A stretch of DNA of 64,000 nucleotides from Carthagonibacter sp032251515 (GTDB lineage: Bacteria; Gemmatimonadota; Gemmatimonadetes; Palauibacterales; Palauibacteraceae). Under the pieces are notes generated by a model. That model saw nothing but the letters and a program-made list of their open reading frames with translations, had not been told where the DNA came from and ran no database searches. Location of the stretch: NCBI GenBank assembly GCA_032251515.1, contig JAVVDU010000010.1:6796-70795 (forward strand), given 5' to 3'. How positions within the stretch are numbered: position 1 is the first letter of the stretch; each line of letters begins with the position of its first letter. A program made the translations under genes and the position numbers. Of the stretch, positions 9,609 to 17,324 are shown one piece after another.

Positions 9609-10166
9609 TCAGACCTCCATCACCTCGGCTTCCCTGTGCTCCAGCATCTCGTCGATGCGCGCGATGTGCTCGTCGGTGAGCTTCTGCACGGCGTCCATCT
9701 GCCGCCGACCCTCGTCCTCGCCGATCTCCCCCTCCTTGACCTTCGCCTCGATCTCGGACTTCGCCTTCTGGCGGGCGTGCCGCACCGCGATGCGCCCTTC
9801 CTCGGCGAACTTGTGCAGGAGCTTCACCATGTCCTTGCGCCGCTCCTCGGTGAGGGCGGGGATCGAGACCCGGATCAGGTTGCCGTCCACGGAGGGGTTC
9901 AGTCCCAGGTCGGCCGACTGGATCGCCTTCGCCACGGCGTTCACGAGGTTCGCATCCCACGGCTGGACGACCAGCAGCTGGGGCTCCGGCGCGGACACGG
10001 ATGCGGTCTGCTTCAGGGGCATGCGCGACCCGTACGCCTCCACCTGCACGACATCGAGAAGCGCCGGCGAGGCCTTGCCCGTCCTGACGCCCGCGAATTC
10101 GCGCTGCACGGCCTCCACGTTCCGGTCCATCTGGGTAGAAGCTTCCTTGAGCGTCGGGCTCGTCAT
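9609..10166 (-). CDS. frr: ribosome recycling factor
   Basis: 185 codons from the ATG at 10166, which has a good AGAGGTGG ribosome site just upstream. Longer in-frame starts run into pyrH and are rejected. With EF-G it splits the post-termination ribosome. It shows the typical elements REFAGVRTGKASPALLD, the YGSRMPLKQTASVSAPEP segment, VQPWD, LGLNPSVDGNLIRVSIPALTEERRKDMVK and a charged C-terminal helix. It follows pyrH by 11 nt in the common tsf-pyrH-frr order. Confidence 0.98.
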   Translation of the reverse strand: MTSPTLKEASTQMDRNVEAVQREFAGVRTGKASPALLDVVQVEAYGSRMPLKQTASVSAPEPQLLVVQPWDANLVNAVAKAIQSADLGLNPSVDGNLIRVSIPALTEERRKDMVKLLHKFAEEGRIAVRHARQKAKSEIEAKVKEGEIGEDEGRRQMDAVQKLTDEHIARIDEMLEHREAEVMEV

Positions 10167-10177
10167 TTCGCCACCTC

Positions 10178-10891
10178 TCAGGTTACGAGCGTCCCGATCC
10201 GCTCTCCCCGCAGGGCGGAGAGAATCGCCCCCGGCCGGCGGATGTTGAGCACGATGACGGGAAGCTGGTTCTCCCGGCACAGCGACATGGCAGCCGCGTC
10301 CATCACCTGCAGCTCGTTGTTGATCACGTCCCGGTAGGTCAGCTCCTCGAGGAACTCCGCCTCGGGATGCTCGGCCGGGTCGGCCGAGTACACGCCGTCG
10401 ACCTTCGTCGCCTTCAGGATGACGTCGGCCTCCATCTCGATGGCCCGGAGAACCGCCGCCGTGTCGGTGGAAAAGTACGGGTTGCCGGTACCGCCCGCGA
10501 AGATCACGACGCGCCCCTTCTCGAGGTGCCGCAGGGCGCGGCGCCGGATGTACGGCTCCGCCAGCTGTTCCATGCGGATCGCCGTCATCACGCGCGTCTC
10601 CACGCCCGAGCGCTCGAGCGCGTCCTGGAGGGCGAGGGCGTTGATCACGGTGGCCAGCATGCCCATGTAGTCAGCGGACACCCGGTCCATGCCCTCGCGG
10701 CTGGCCTCGGTGCCGCGGACGATGTTTCCGCCCCCCACCACGAGGCCCAGCCTCACCCCCGCGGCGTGTACGGCACCGATCTCGCCGGTGAGGGTCTCGA
10801 CGACCTGCGGCTCGATGCCGAATCCACGGGCCCCGGCGAGCGACTCGCCGGAGAGCTTCACCAGGGCCCGGGGATAGCGCAATCCGGTCAC
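10178..10891 (-). CDS. pyrH: UMP kinase
   Basis: 237 codons. Phosphorylates UMP to UDP. It has the amino-acid-kinase fold with LVKLSGESLAG at the N-terminus, VVGGGNIVRG (about residues 50-59), DYMGMLATVINALALQDALE, IFAGGTGNPYFSTDTAAVLRA and DGVYSADP. These are the hallmarks of bacterial hexameric PyrH rather than the eukaryotic type. It lies 10 nt after tsf and 11 nt before frr, and the three are probably co-transcribed. Confidence 0.98.
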   Translation of the reverse strand: MTGLRYPRALVKLSGESLAGARGFGIEPQVVETLTGEIGAVHAAGVRLGLVVGGGNIVRGTEASREGMDRVSADYMGMLATVINALALQDALERSGVETRVMTAIRMEQLAEPYIRRRALRHLEKGRVVIFAGGTGNPYFSTDTAAVLRAIEMEADVILKATKVDGVYSADPAEHPEAEFLEELTYRDVINNELQVMDAAAMSLCRENQLPVIVLNIRRPGAILSALRGERIGTLVT

Positions 10892-10901
10892 GGCCGGCGC
10901 C

Positions 10902-11753
10902 TCACTCCCCGATCTCGAACCGCGCGAAGCCGCGTACCGTCACGGCCTCGCCGTGCCGCCCCAGCAGCTCGCCCACCGTCACGTCGGGCTCGCGCACGAA
11001 CGGCTGCAGGAGAAGCGCCTGCTGCTCGAAGAACTTCCGCATCCGTCCCTCCACGATCCGCTCGACGATCGCCTCGGGCTTGCCCTCGGCCTTCGTCTGT
11101 TCCGCCAGCACGGCCCGTTCCCGGTCTCGCACGTCCGCCGGGATGTCCTCCGGGGTCACCCCGGCCGGACGGGTCGCCGCCACGTGCATCGCGACCTGGC
11201 CCGCCACCGCGCGCGCATCGTCTCCCTCCGCCCCTTCGAGCTCCACCACGACTCCGCGCTTGCCGTCGAAGTGAAGGTAGCTGCCGAGGGCCCGATCCGG
11301 GGCCGCCGCGAAGCGCACCGCCCGGTGCACCTGGATGTTCTCGCCGATGCGGGAGCGCAGGTCGGCCACCTCGTTCGCGAAGGGCGCGAACGCCGGGCGA
11401 GCGAGCAGCGTCTCGCCGTCCACCGGCCGGCCGGAATCGAGATCCGAGGCGGCGACCGCCTCGGCGAGCCGGCGCGCGAACTCCTGGAAGTCCGCGTTGC
11501 GCGCCACGAAATCCGTCTCGCTCGCCACCGCCACCATCGCGGTGGCGTCCCCGCTCTCGACGATCTGCACGCTTCCCTCGGTCGTGTCGCGACCGGCGCG
11601 CTTCGCCGCCTTGGCGCTGCCCCACTGGCGGAGCAGGTCGATCGCCTTCTCCTCGTCGCCGCCGGCCTCGGACAGGGCCTTCTTACAATCCATCATTCCC
11701 GCGCCCGTGCGGTCGCGCAAGGATTTCACCGCCTGTGCCGTGATCCCGGACAT
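10902..11753 (-). CDS. tsf: elongation factor Ts
   Basis: 283 codons from the ATG at 11753, preceded by GGCAGAG. Recharges EF-Tu with GTP. The UBA-like N-terminus (VKSLRDRTGAGMMDCKKAL), the SETDFVARN segment and the LHFDGKRGVVVELEG core are typical. In-frame extension upstream would enter the rpsB terminator region and is rejected. Unlike the usual tight rpsB-tsf pair, it is separated from rpsB by 138 nt that contain an intrinsic terminator, so it needs read-through or its own promoter. I could not see a convincing promoter in the gap. Confidence 0.97.
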   Translation of the reverse strand: MSGITAQAVKSLRDRTGAGMMDCKKALSEAGGDEEKAIDLLRQWGSAKAAKRAGRDTTEGSVQIVESGDATAMVAVASETDFVARNADFQEFARRLAEAVAASDLDSGRPVDGETLLARPAFAPFANEVADLRSRIGENIQVHRAVRFAAAPDRALGSYLHFDGKRGVVVELEGAEGDDARAVAGQVAMHVAATRPAGVTPEDIPADVRDRERAVLAEQTKAEGKPEAIVERIVEGRMRKFFEQQALLLQPFVREPDVTVGELLGRHGEAVTVRGFARFEIGE

Positions 11754-11851
11754 CTCTGCCTGCTCTCCTCGCTCTGGGTCCCGGAGGCCACGTGGCGCGC
11801 ATGCGTCGCGGCCGGTCGGGCCCGGTTCTCCGTGTGAAATCCGACTTCCCC

Positions 11852-11878
11852 AAAAAAAAAGGGCCACCGAGGTGGCCC
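11852..11878 (-). terminator. intrinsic terminator after rpsB
   Basis: On the minus strand, GGGCCACC and GGTGGCCC form an 8-bp stem (11878-11871 with 11868-11861) followed directly by nine T (11860-11852). This is one of only two canonical hairpin-plus-T signals in the window. It lies 13 nt past the rpsB stop and before tsf, so it should end most rplM-rpsI-rpsB transcripts or set the rpsB:tsf ratio. Confidence 0.9.
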
Positions 11879-11891
11879 GCCGCCCCGCGGA

Positions 11892-12929
11892 TCAGGGAGA
11901 GCCGCCGGCCTCCCTGTCGCGCTCCGCCGCGGGCGCGGCCCCGGCTTCTTTGGCTTCCGGCTCGCCACCGCCGGCGTCCGTCACCGTCCCGGACGTCTCG
12001 TCCGCGGCAGCGACGTCCTCGGAACCGGCCTCCTCGGACGCGCCGGCCGGCCCCTCCGAGTCGTCCGCCGTCTCCGCGCTGCCCGGCTCGGGATCGGTCG
12101 GATGCAGCCGCCGCTTGATGAGCTCCGGCTTCGGCCGGCGCCGCGGCCGCTTCCGCCGCTTGGTCGGGCCCGCCGCTTCCGCCTCTCCCGTCTCGGTCGA
12201 GTACGTGTAGACCTCGCCCTCCTCCTCGGCGGCCTCGCCCTTCGGCTTGTCGCGCCGGGCGGCCTCGATCTCGTCGCAGATCGCCCGGGTGATCAGGGAC
12301 ACGGACCGAATCGCGTCGTCGTTGCCCGCGATGGGCACGGTCAGCATGTCCGGATCCGCGTTCGTGTCGGCGATGGCCACCACGGGGATCCCGAGACGGT
12401 TCGCCTCGCGGACCGCGATCTCCTCCTTCTTGGCGTCGACCACGAACACGACGCCGGGAAGGCGATTCATGTCCTTGATGCCGGAGAGGTACCGGTCCAG
12501 CTTCTGGCGCTCCCGCTCGAGCAGCAGCTTTTCCTTCTTCGTGTAGAACTCGAACGCCCCCTCCTCGGAGCCTCTCTCCAGCTCCTTGAGGCGGCGGATG
12601 TTCTGTTTGATCGTCTGGAAGTTCGTGAGCATGCCGCCGAGCCAGCGCTCGGTGACGTAAAACGTGCCCACGCGCTCCGCCTCCGCCCGGATGATCGGGG
12701 CGAGCTGCGGCTTGGTGCACACGAACAGGACGCCGCCGCCCGCACGGACGGTCTCGCCGACGAGGGCGCGCGCCCGGTTCAGCTCCCGCAGCGTCTTCTT
12801 GAGGTCGATCAGGTAGATCCCGCCGCGCTCGGCGAAGATGTACCGGCGCATCTTCGGGTTCCAGCGGTGCGTCTGGTGCCCGAAGTGCACGCCCGCCTGC
12901 AGGAGTTCCTTCAGTCCGACTTCAGTCAT
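11892..12929 (-). CDS. rpsB: 30S ribosomal protein S2 with long acidic/basic C-terminal extension
   Basis: 345 codons, against about 230-260 usual. Residues 1 to about 232 are normal S2 (LLQAGVHFGHQTHRWNPKM, YLIDLKKT, ERWLGGMLTNFQTI, VVDAKKEEIAVREANRLGIPVVAIADTN-type segments). After that come about 110 extra residues: first EEEGEVYTYST, then a strongly basic patch (TKRRKRPRRRPKPELIKRR), then a low-complexity tail of Glu, Asp, Ala, Gly and Ser. The extension is in frame and in the same codon style. It is followed by the terminator at 11852-11878 and preceded by rpsI. Confidence 0.96.
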   Translation of the reverse strand: MTEVGLKELLQAGVHFGHQTHRWNPKMRRYIFAERGGIYLIDLKKTLRELNRARALVGETVRAGGGVLFVCTKPQLAPIIRAEAERVGTFYVTERWLGGMLTNFQTIKQNIRRLKELERGSEEGAFEFYTKKEKLLLERERQKLDRYLSGIKDMNRLPGVVFVVDAKKEEIAVREANRLGIPVVAIADTNADPDMLTVPIAGNDDAIRSVSLITRAICDEIEAARRDKPKGEAAEEEGEVYTYSTETGEAEAAGPTKRRKRPRRRPKPELIKRRLHPTDPEPGSAETADDSEGPAGASEEAGSEDVAAADETSGTVTDAGGGEPEAKEAGAAPAAERDREAGGSP

Positions 12930-12977
12930 GGGGTCCCGTGCTCGCTGGTCGATGTCGGTCGGTGTGGCGGCCCTGGA

Positions 12978-13373
12978 TCAGCGCTTCGAGAACTGGAAGC
13001 GCTTGCGGGCCTTCGGCCGGCCCGGCTTCTTGCGCTCCACGACACGCGGATCGCGCGTCAGGAGATCGTGCGCGCGCAGCGTCTGTCGCGTTTCCTCGTC
13101 CGACGAGAGGATGGCGCGGGCGATGGCCAGGCGGATCGCGTCGGCCTGGCCGGTCGGACCGCCGCCCCGCACGCGTATGTGGACGTCGAACGGGCCCACG
13201 TCGTCGATGACCTGGAGCGGCTTGCGCACCATCTCCTGGTGGCGGAGCTGCGGGAAGTACTCCTCCAGCGACCGCCCGTTGATCCTCCAGCCGGCCCCGC
13301 CGGGGGTCAGCCACACTCGCGCGACCGCCGCCTTGCGGCGCCCTACCGCCTGGAACTTCGTCTGATCCGTCAA
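12978..13373 (-). CDS. rpsI: 30S ribosomal protein S9
   Basis: 131 codons. Contacts the P-site tRNA through its basic C-terminal tail, visible here as DPRVVERKKPGRPKARKRFQFSKR, which ends in the conserved Lys-Arg. GRRKAAVARVWL, VRGGGPTGQADAIRLAIARAIL and the LTRDPRVVERKK segment are diagnostic. It lies between rplM (43 nt upstream) and rpsB (48 nt downstream), the standard L13-S9-S2 order. Confidence 0.98.
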   Translation of the reverse strand: MTDQTKFQAVGRRKAAVARVWLTPGGAGWRINGRSLEEYFPQLRHQEMVRKPLQVIDDVGPFDVHIRVRGGGPTGQADAIRLAIARAILSSDEETRQTLRAHDLLTRDPRVVERKKPGRPKARKRFQFSKR

Positions 13374-13416
13374 GCTTCCTCCGGCACCGGTCTGGTTGCT
13401 GCGGGGCCTGCGTGTC

Positions 13417-13845
13417 TCAGAACTCCAGCGCGCGGGGCTGCTGCGCCGCGTGCGGATGATCGGGTCCCGCGTACACCTTCAGCTTGGACAGCTGCCGACG
13501 CCCCAGCGCGTTCTTGGGCAGCATGCCCTTCACGGCCAGCTCGATGACGCGCTCCGGGTAGCGGGCCATCATCGTCCGATAGGGGATGCGCCGTTCGCCT
13601 CCCATGTAGCCGCTGTGGCGGAAGTACTCCTTCTGGTCCGCCTTACGGCCCGTCAACCGGACGTCCCGCGCGTTCACGACGATCACGAAATCGCCCACGT
13701 CCAGGTGCGTGCTGTACGTCGGCTTGTGCTTCCCCTTGAGGACCGAGGCGACACGCGTGGCCAGGCGCCCGAGCACCTGGTCGCGGGCATCCACCACGAA
13801 CCAGTCCCGCTGGATCTCACCGCCCTTGACTGAATACGTCTTCAT
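13417..13845 (-). CDS. rplM: 50S ribosomal protein L13
   Basis: 142 codons from the ATG at 13845. Longer in-frame starts would fall inside the leader hairpin and are rejected. An early-assembly 50S protein. Characteristic segments are WFVVDARDQVLGRLAT, KPTYSTHLDVGDFVIVVNA, TGRKADQKEYFRHSGY and AVKGMLPKNALGRRQLSKLKVY. It is the first gene of rplM-rpsI-rpsB. A perfect -35 promoter (13959-13987) and a terminator-like hairpin (13899-13935) lie upstream, which suggests control of transcription in the leader. Confidence 0.98.
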   Translation of the reverse strand: MKTYSVKGGEIQRDWFVVDARDQVLGRLATRVASVLKGKHKPTYSTHLDVGDFVIVVNARDVRLTGRKADQKEYFRHSGYMGGERRIPYRTMMARYPERVIELAVKGMLPKNALGRRQLSKLKVYAGPDHPHAAQQPRALEF

Positions 13846-13898
13846 CACCGCGTCGCCCGTTCGCACGCGCCACGAATCGCTTCCGGCGTCGTGGGGAG

Positions 13899-13935
13899 AA
13901 AAAGCCGGCCGCCCCGCGTGTGGCAAGGGCGGCCG
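13899..13935 (-). terminator. terminator hairpin in the rplM leader (possible attenuator)
   Basis: Minus strand: GGCCGCCC (13934-13927) pairs with GGGCGGCC (13914-13907), extended by one C-G pair, with a 12-nt loop. Two to three bases later comes TTTTT (13903-13899). It is downstream of the promoter at 13959-13987 and 54 nt before the rplM ATG, so it lies inside the rplM leader. Part of its 3' arm (CCGGC) could instead pair with GCCGG shortly after the T-run, an alternative fold. It would also stop transcripts from the upstream sigma-factor gene. Confidence 0.75.
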
Positions 13936-13958
13936 CATCGATCCACTCGCAGCCGAGG

Positions 13959-13987
13959 AACCTACCGAGCCTCATCGAACGTGTCAA
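13959..13987 (-). promoter_or_regulatory. promoter of the rplM-rpsI-rpsB operon
   Basis: Minus strand: TTGACA (13987-13982, perfect consensus), a 17-bp spacer, TAGGTT (13964-13959). The predicted transcript start is near 13952, giving a leader of about 107 nt that contains the hairpin at 13899-13935. It is the best -35 match seen in the window, as expected for a ribosomal-protein operon. Confidence 0.85.
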
Positions 13988-14050
13988 CCCGCGTGCGGCC
14001 GGGCCGCGGGACGACACGGCGGGGCGCTCCAGGGCCCGGCCGACGGCGCG

Positions 14051-14899
14051 TCAATCGGACCGGAACGTATCCAGCCGGTCGCCGGATTCGCCCAGCCGAA
14101 GCCGCATGAGCGCCCGGTCCTTGATGGCCCGGACCCGCTCCCGGGACAGGCCCACGTGCCCGGCGATCTCCTCCAGCGTCTGCGGCGGCTCCGCACCGAG
14201 CCCGTAGTACCGCCGGACGATGTCCGCCTCCCGCTCGGGAATCCGGGTCAGGCCGTCCTCGATCGCCTCCCGCAGCGCCTCGCGGTCCGCCTTCTCGTCC
14301 AGGTCCACGCCGCCCGGGTCCTGGACCAGGTCGAGCAGCGTCGAGGCGGCGTGCCCGGCGACGGCCGCGTCGAGCGACACGTATCCGGCGCGCGCCGTCA
14401 GGGCGTCGGCGACCTCCTGCGGAGTCATGCCGACCTCCTCGGCGATCTCCTCGATGCGCGGCTCCCGCCCGAGGGACTGCGCGAGCCGGCGCGCGACGCG
14501 CGTGATCCGCTGCGCCGTGTCGATCCGGCCGGACGGATAGCGGACGATGCGGGCCCCTTCCGACAGGGCGGCGAGGATCGATTGCCGGACCCACCAGGCC
14601 GCGTACGATACGAAGCGGACCCCTCTCGTCTCGTCGAACTTCCGCGCCGCGCGCAGGAGCCCGAGGTTGCCCTCGGTGACCAGGTCGGACAGCGGAACGC
14701 CGTGCCCCTCGAAGCGACGGGCCATGGCCACCACGTACCGCAGGTTTCCCCCCACCAGCGTCTCGAGCGCGGCGCTGTCCCCGGACCGGATGCGGCGGGC
14801 CAGCTCGACCTCCGCCTCACGGTCGAGACGGGGCTGAACCGCGATCTCGCGCAGGTACATTCCGAGCGCGTTCGACTCGGACTCTTCTCTCCTCGACAT
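14051..14899 (-). CDS. RNA polymerase sigma-70 family factor (RpoD/RpoS-like, group 2)
   Basis: 282 codons, too short for the primary sigma. Region 1.2 is about residues 10-40 (LGMYLREIAVQPRLDREAEVELA). Region 2 covers about 50-112 with NLRYVVAMARRF, DLVTEGNLGLLRAARKFDE and FVSYAAWWVRQSI. Region 3 is about 125-200. Region 4 ends with the helix-turn-helix TLEEIAGHVGLSRERVRAI (about 236-254). The long acidic region 1.1 of RpoD is absent, so it is an alternative sigma of the RpoD/RpoS class. It follows lepB by 82 nt and precedes the rplM promoter. Its target promoters cannot be told from the sequence. Confidence 0.93.
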   Translation of the reverse strand: MSRREESESNALGMYLREIAVQPRLDREAEVELARRIRSGDSAALETLVGGNLRYVVAMARRFEGHGVPLSDLVTEGNLGLLRAARKFDETRGVRFVSYAAWWVRQSILAALSEGARIVRYPSGRIDTAQRITRVARRLAQSLGREPRIEEIAEEVGMTPQEVADALTARAGYVSLDAAVAGHAASTLLDLVQDPGGVDLDEKADREALREAIEDGLTRIPEREADIVRRYYGLGAEPPQTLEEIAGHVGLSRERVRAIKDRALMRLRLGESGDRLDTFRSD

Positions 14900-14981
14900 G
14901 GGCGAACCGGATGTCTGCAGGTCAGTACCGGGGCGGAGGCCGCATACCGGTCGCCAGGGGCGGCCGGGTCCGCCGGATCGC

Positions 14982-15737
14982 TCAGTGTATGGGACTCAGG
15001 AGCCGCCCCCAGCGGATCTCCGTGATCCACGGAAACGGCACCATCTTGTTCCTGTCGTAGGAAAAGTAGATCACCAGCGGCCGTCCCTTCACCGCATCGG
15101 AAGGAACGAAGCCCCAGTAGCGGGAGTCCTCCGAGTTGTCCCGGTTGTCGCCCATCACGAAGAAGCTGTCCGGTGAGACGACGATCGGACCCCAGTTGTC
15201 GCGGGTCGGCCGGTACTCCTGCACCCGCCGCCCGTCCGCCCGCACGAGATGGGAGCGCTGCCAGTCGAACTGCGGACTGCGCGGATCCTCGAAGGGTCGG
15301 CTGTGCTTCGCGTACGGCTCGGCGACCGCCACGCCGTTCCGGTACAGCTGGCCGTCGACCATCATGAGGGTGTCGCCCGGCAGGCCGACGATCCGCTTCA
15401 CGTAGTTCGTGTTCGCCACCTGGCCGGCCCGCTCCGGCGGCTCGAAGACCGCGATGTCGCCGCGCCCCGGGGGATCGAGGGCCGGCAGGCGCAGGCTCGT
15501 GCCGGGAATCTCCGCTCCGTAAACCATCTTGTTCACGAGGAGAAAGTCTCCCACCAGGAGGGTGTTCTCCATCGACCCGGTCGGGATCTGGAACGCCTCG
15601 ACCACGAACGTCCGGACGAGCAGGAAGAGGAGGAGCGCCACGGCCCCCGACTTCGTCCACTCCCACAGCCAGCGGCCCACCGAACCCGAATCCCCGGTCC
15701 GGTGCGCCGTCCCCTTCTGTCGTTCGCTCTTCGCCAT
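14982..15737 (-). CDS. lepB: signal peptidase I
   Basis: 251 codons from the ATG at 15737 (GGGGAG directly upstream); a GTG at 15758 would add seven residues. It cleaves Sec/Tat signal peptides at the outer face of the inner membrane. One N-terminal membrane segment (SGAVALLLFLLVRTFVVEAF) is followed by the catalytic Ser in IPTGSMENTLLVGD and the general-base Lys in YVKRIVGLPGD. The C-terminal box is GDNRDNSEDSRYWGFV. A weak promoter candidate lies upstream (TTGATA and TAGCGT, but with a 20-bp spacer). It lies 85 nt after an unknown anchored protein and before the sigma factor. Confidence 0.95.
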   Translation of the reverse strand: MAKSERQKGTAHRTGDSGSVGRWLWEWTKSGAVALLLFLLVRTFVVEAFQIPTGSMENTLLVGDFLLVNKMVYGAEIPGTSLRLPALDPPGRGDIAVFEPPERAGQVANTNYVKRIVGLPGDTLMMVDGQLYRNGVAVAEPYAKHSRPFEDPRSPQFDWQRSHLVRADGRRVQEYRPTRDNWGPIVVSPDSFFVMGDNRDNSEDSRYWGFVPSDAVKGRPLVIYFSYDRNKMVPFPWITEIRWGRLLSPIH

Positions 15738-15822
15738 TCTCCCCGTTCCCGGTTCCACGTGATCGTGTCTGTCTCGTGTCTGTCCGGGGCCGAAACGCTA
15801 CATCCGGACCCTCAACAGAATA

Positions 15823-16623
15823 TCAACTCCAATGCAACCCCGCCGTTGCGCCCCGGTTTCCACGCCCCCGCCGGCGGGCGGCGGCACGGACCGCGGCATC
15901 GTTCGAGGCGCTCGCCGCGCCGGTGGTCGTGCCACGCCGGAACTCGAGCCCTCCGGGTCCCGTCCGCACCTCCGTGATGTGCGGCGGCAGCGGGACGAGG
16001 AGGCGGGGACCGGCCGCGCGCACCCCGGGAATCTGCAGGCGGGGCAGCAGCAGGGGAATCGCCAGCGCCGGAACGACGATCGGGCCGGCCTGCAGGGCGA
16101 TCACCCGCAGCGCCCCGGTCCCCGGCTCGCGCACCTCCGGCACGAGCTCTACCGCGAGGCGTGCCGTGTCGGCCAGGATGTCCCGGATCACCTCCGGCGG
16201 CGCGACGCCGGACAGGTGCTCCGGCCGCAACCGGGCCGTCAGGACGAGGGTGGAGTCGCGGACCTCCACCGTCGGGTCCTCGATCCCCGCGGCGAGCAGG
16301 GGACCCCACGTATACGTGAGCAGGCTCTGCAGTTCGGCCTCGGAGAGGCGCACCGTTCCCCCGTCCGGGTCCGCCAGCTCCCGGATCCGGGCCTCGGCCC
16401 GCCGCGCCAGGGCCTCGCTCGGCTGGGAGGCGGGAGCCAGCTCGATCCGCCCCGCGAGCCGCGACAGGGGAGCGCGGAACGCCCACGCCCCGGCCGCCAC
16501 GAGCGCGACCGCGAGCAGACATCCGATTCCCGACCGGCGTCTTCTTCCCACCCGCCCCTCTCCTCTCCCGGCGAGCGCGGACGAACCGCGCCTTCCGTCC
16601 GGGCGGCCCGCACGGCGGGCCAC
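15823..16623 (-). CDS. membrane-anchored protein of unknown function, possibly LmeA/DUF2993-like
   Basis: 266 codons. An Arg-rich head (residues 1-31) leads into one membrane segment (GIGCLLAVALVAAGAWAF, about 32-49). The rest is predicted extracytoplasmic. The segment with RLSEAELQSLLTYTWGPLL (about 92-110), followed by a DPTVEVRDSTLVLTARL-like strand, recalls the lipid-binding LmeA/DUF2993 fold, but the match is weak and I infer it only from pattern. It ends in a basic low-complexity tail (RAAARRRGRGNRG). It starts 3 nt after the thpR stop, so the two share a transcript. Confidence 0.7.
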   Translation of the reverse strand: MARRAGRPDGRRGSSALAGRGEGRVGRRRRSGIGCLLAVALVAAGAWAFRAPLSRLAGRIELAPASQPSEALARRAEARIRELADPDGGTVRLSEAELQSLLTYTWGPLLAAGIEDPTVEVRDSTLVLTARLRPEHLSGVAPPEVIRDILADTARLAVELVPEVREPGTGALRVIALQAGPIVVPALAIPLLLPRLQIPGVRAAGPRLLVPLPPHITEVRTGPGGLEFRRGTTTGAASASNDAAVRAAARRRGRGNRGATAGLHWS

Positions 16624-16626
16624 CGC

Positions 16627-17190
16627 TCAATCGTTCGCGAGAAACGCCGTGTGCAGCGTCCGGTGCTCGTACTCCGCCGGGCCGGGAACGCTGCACACGA
16701 GATCCACCCGCGACACCTCGAAACCGTCGACCGTTTCCGCCCCGCACGTGGCGCGCGCCAGCGCCTCGGCCGCCGCCGGCCCGCCTCCGGGGCGGACGCG
16801 GCCCAGCGTCAGGTGCGGACGGAACGCCTTCCCATCGCCCGGGTGCCCGACGGCGGCCAGGGCGCGTTCGACGTCCGCGTACAGCCCGCCGAGCGCCGCG
16901 TCGGCCTCCACGCCCAGCCACAGCACGCGCGGCCGGCGCGGCGAGGGAAAGGCCCCGGGCCGCCCGAACCGCAGGCGGAACGACGGCCGCGACGCGACGG
17001 CGCCGTCGAGCGCCCGCACGATCCCGGCGACCTCCGCCTCGGGCACTTCGCCGAGGAAGCGCAGGGTCAGGTGGAGCCGCTCGGGCCGTACCCACCGGGC
17101 CCGGACCCCACCCCGCCGGAACGCTCCGGCCAGCCTGTCGATGGCCGCCCGCCGATCCGCCGGCACCGGGATGGCGACGAACACCCGCAT
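16627..17190 (-). CDS. thpR: RNA 2',3'-cyclic phosphodiesterase
   Basis: 187 codons. A 2H-phosphoesterase of the LigT/ThpR family, which opens 2',3'-cyclic phosphates and is linked to RNA ligation in vitro. Both catalytic HxTx motifs are seen: HLTLRFLGEV at about residue 39 and the FRPHLTLGRV segment at about 123-132. The start MRVFVAIPVP is family-typical. It is divergent from queD with a 134-bp gap. The downstream unknown gene follows 3 nt after its stop. Confidence 0.95.
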   Translation of the reverse strand: MRVFVAIPVPADRRAAIDRLAGAFRRGGVRARWVRPERLHLTLRFLGEVPEAEVAGIVRALDGAVASRPSFRLRFGRPGAFPSPRRPRVLWLGVEADAALGGLYADVERALAAVGHPGDGKAFRPHLTLGRVRPGGGPAAAEALARATCGAETVDGFEVSRVDLVCSVPGPAEYEHRTLHTAFLAND

Positions 17191-17324
17191 TTCCCCACCT
17201 CGCGCGGTCCGTGTGCAACGCCGGCAGCCGCCCCGGAGGTTCCGGCGCGCCGCCGGTCTCCTTTCCCCGCCCCACGCCCCTGCCGTACGATGGATCCCTT
17301 GACCCGGTTCCGGAGGTGCGCAGG

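Noticed and set aside
17299..17304. TTGACC as a -35 box for queD
   Set aside because: The matching -10 would lie inside or past the ribosome site and start codon; a TACGAT at about 17286 is possible but lacks a -35.
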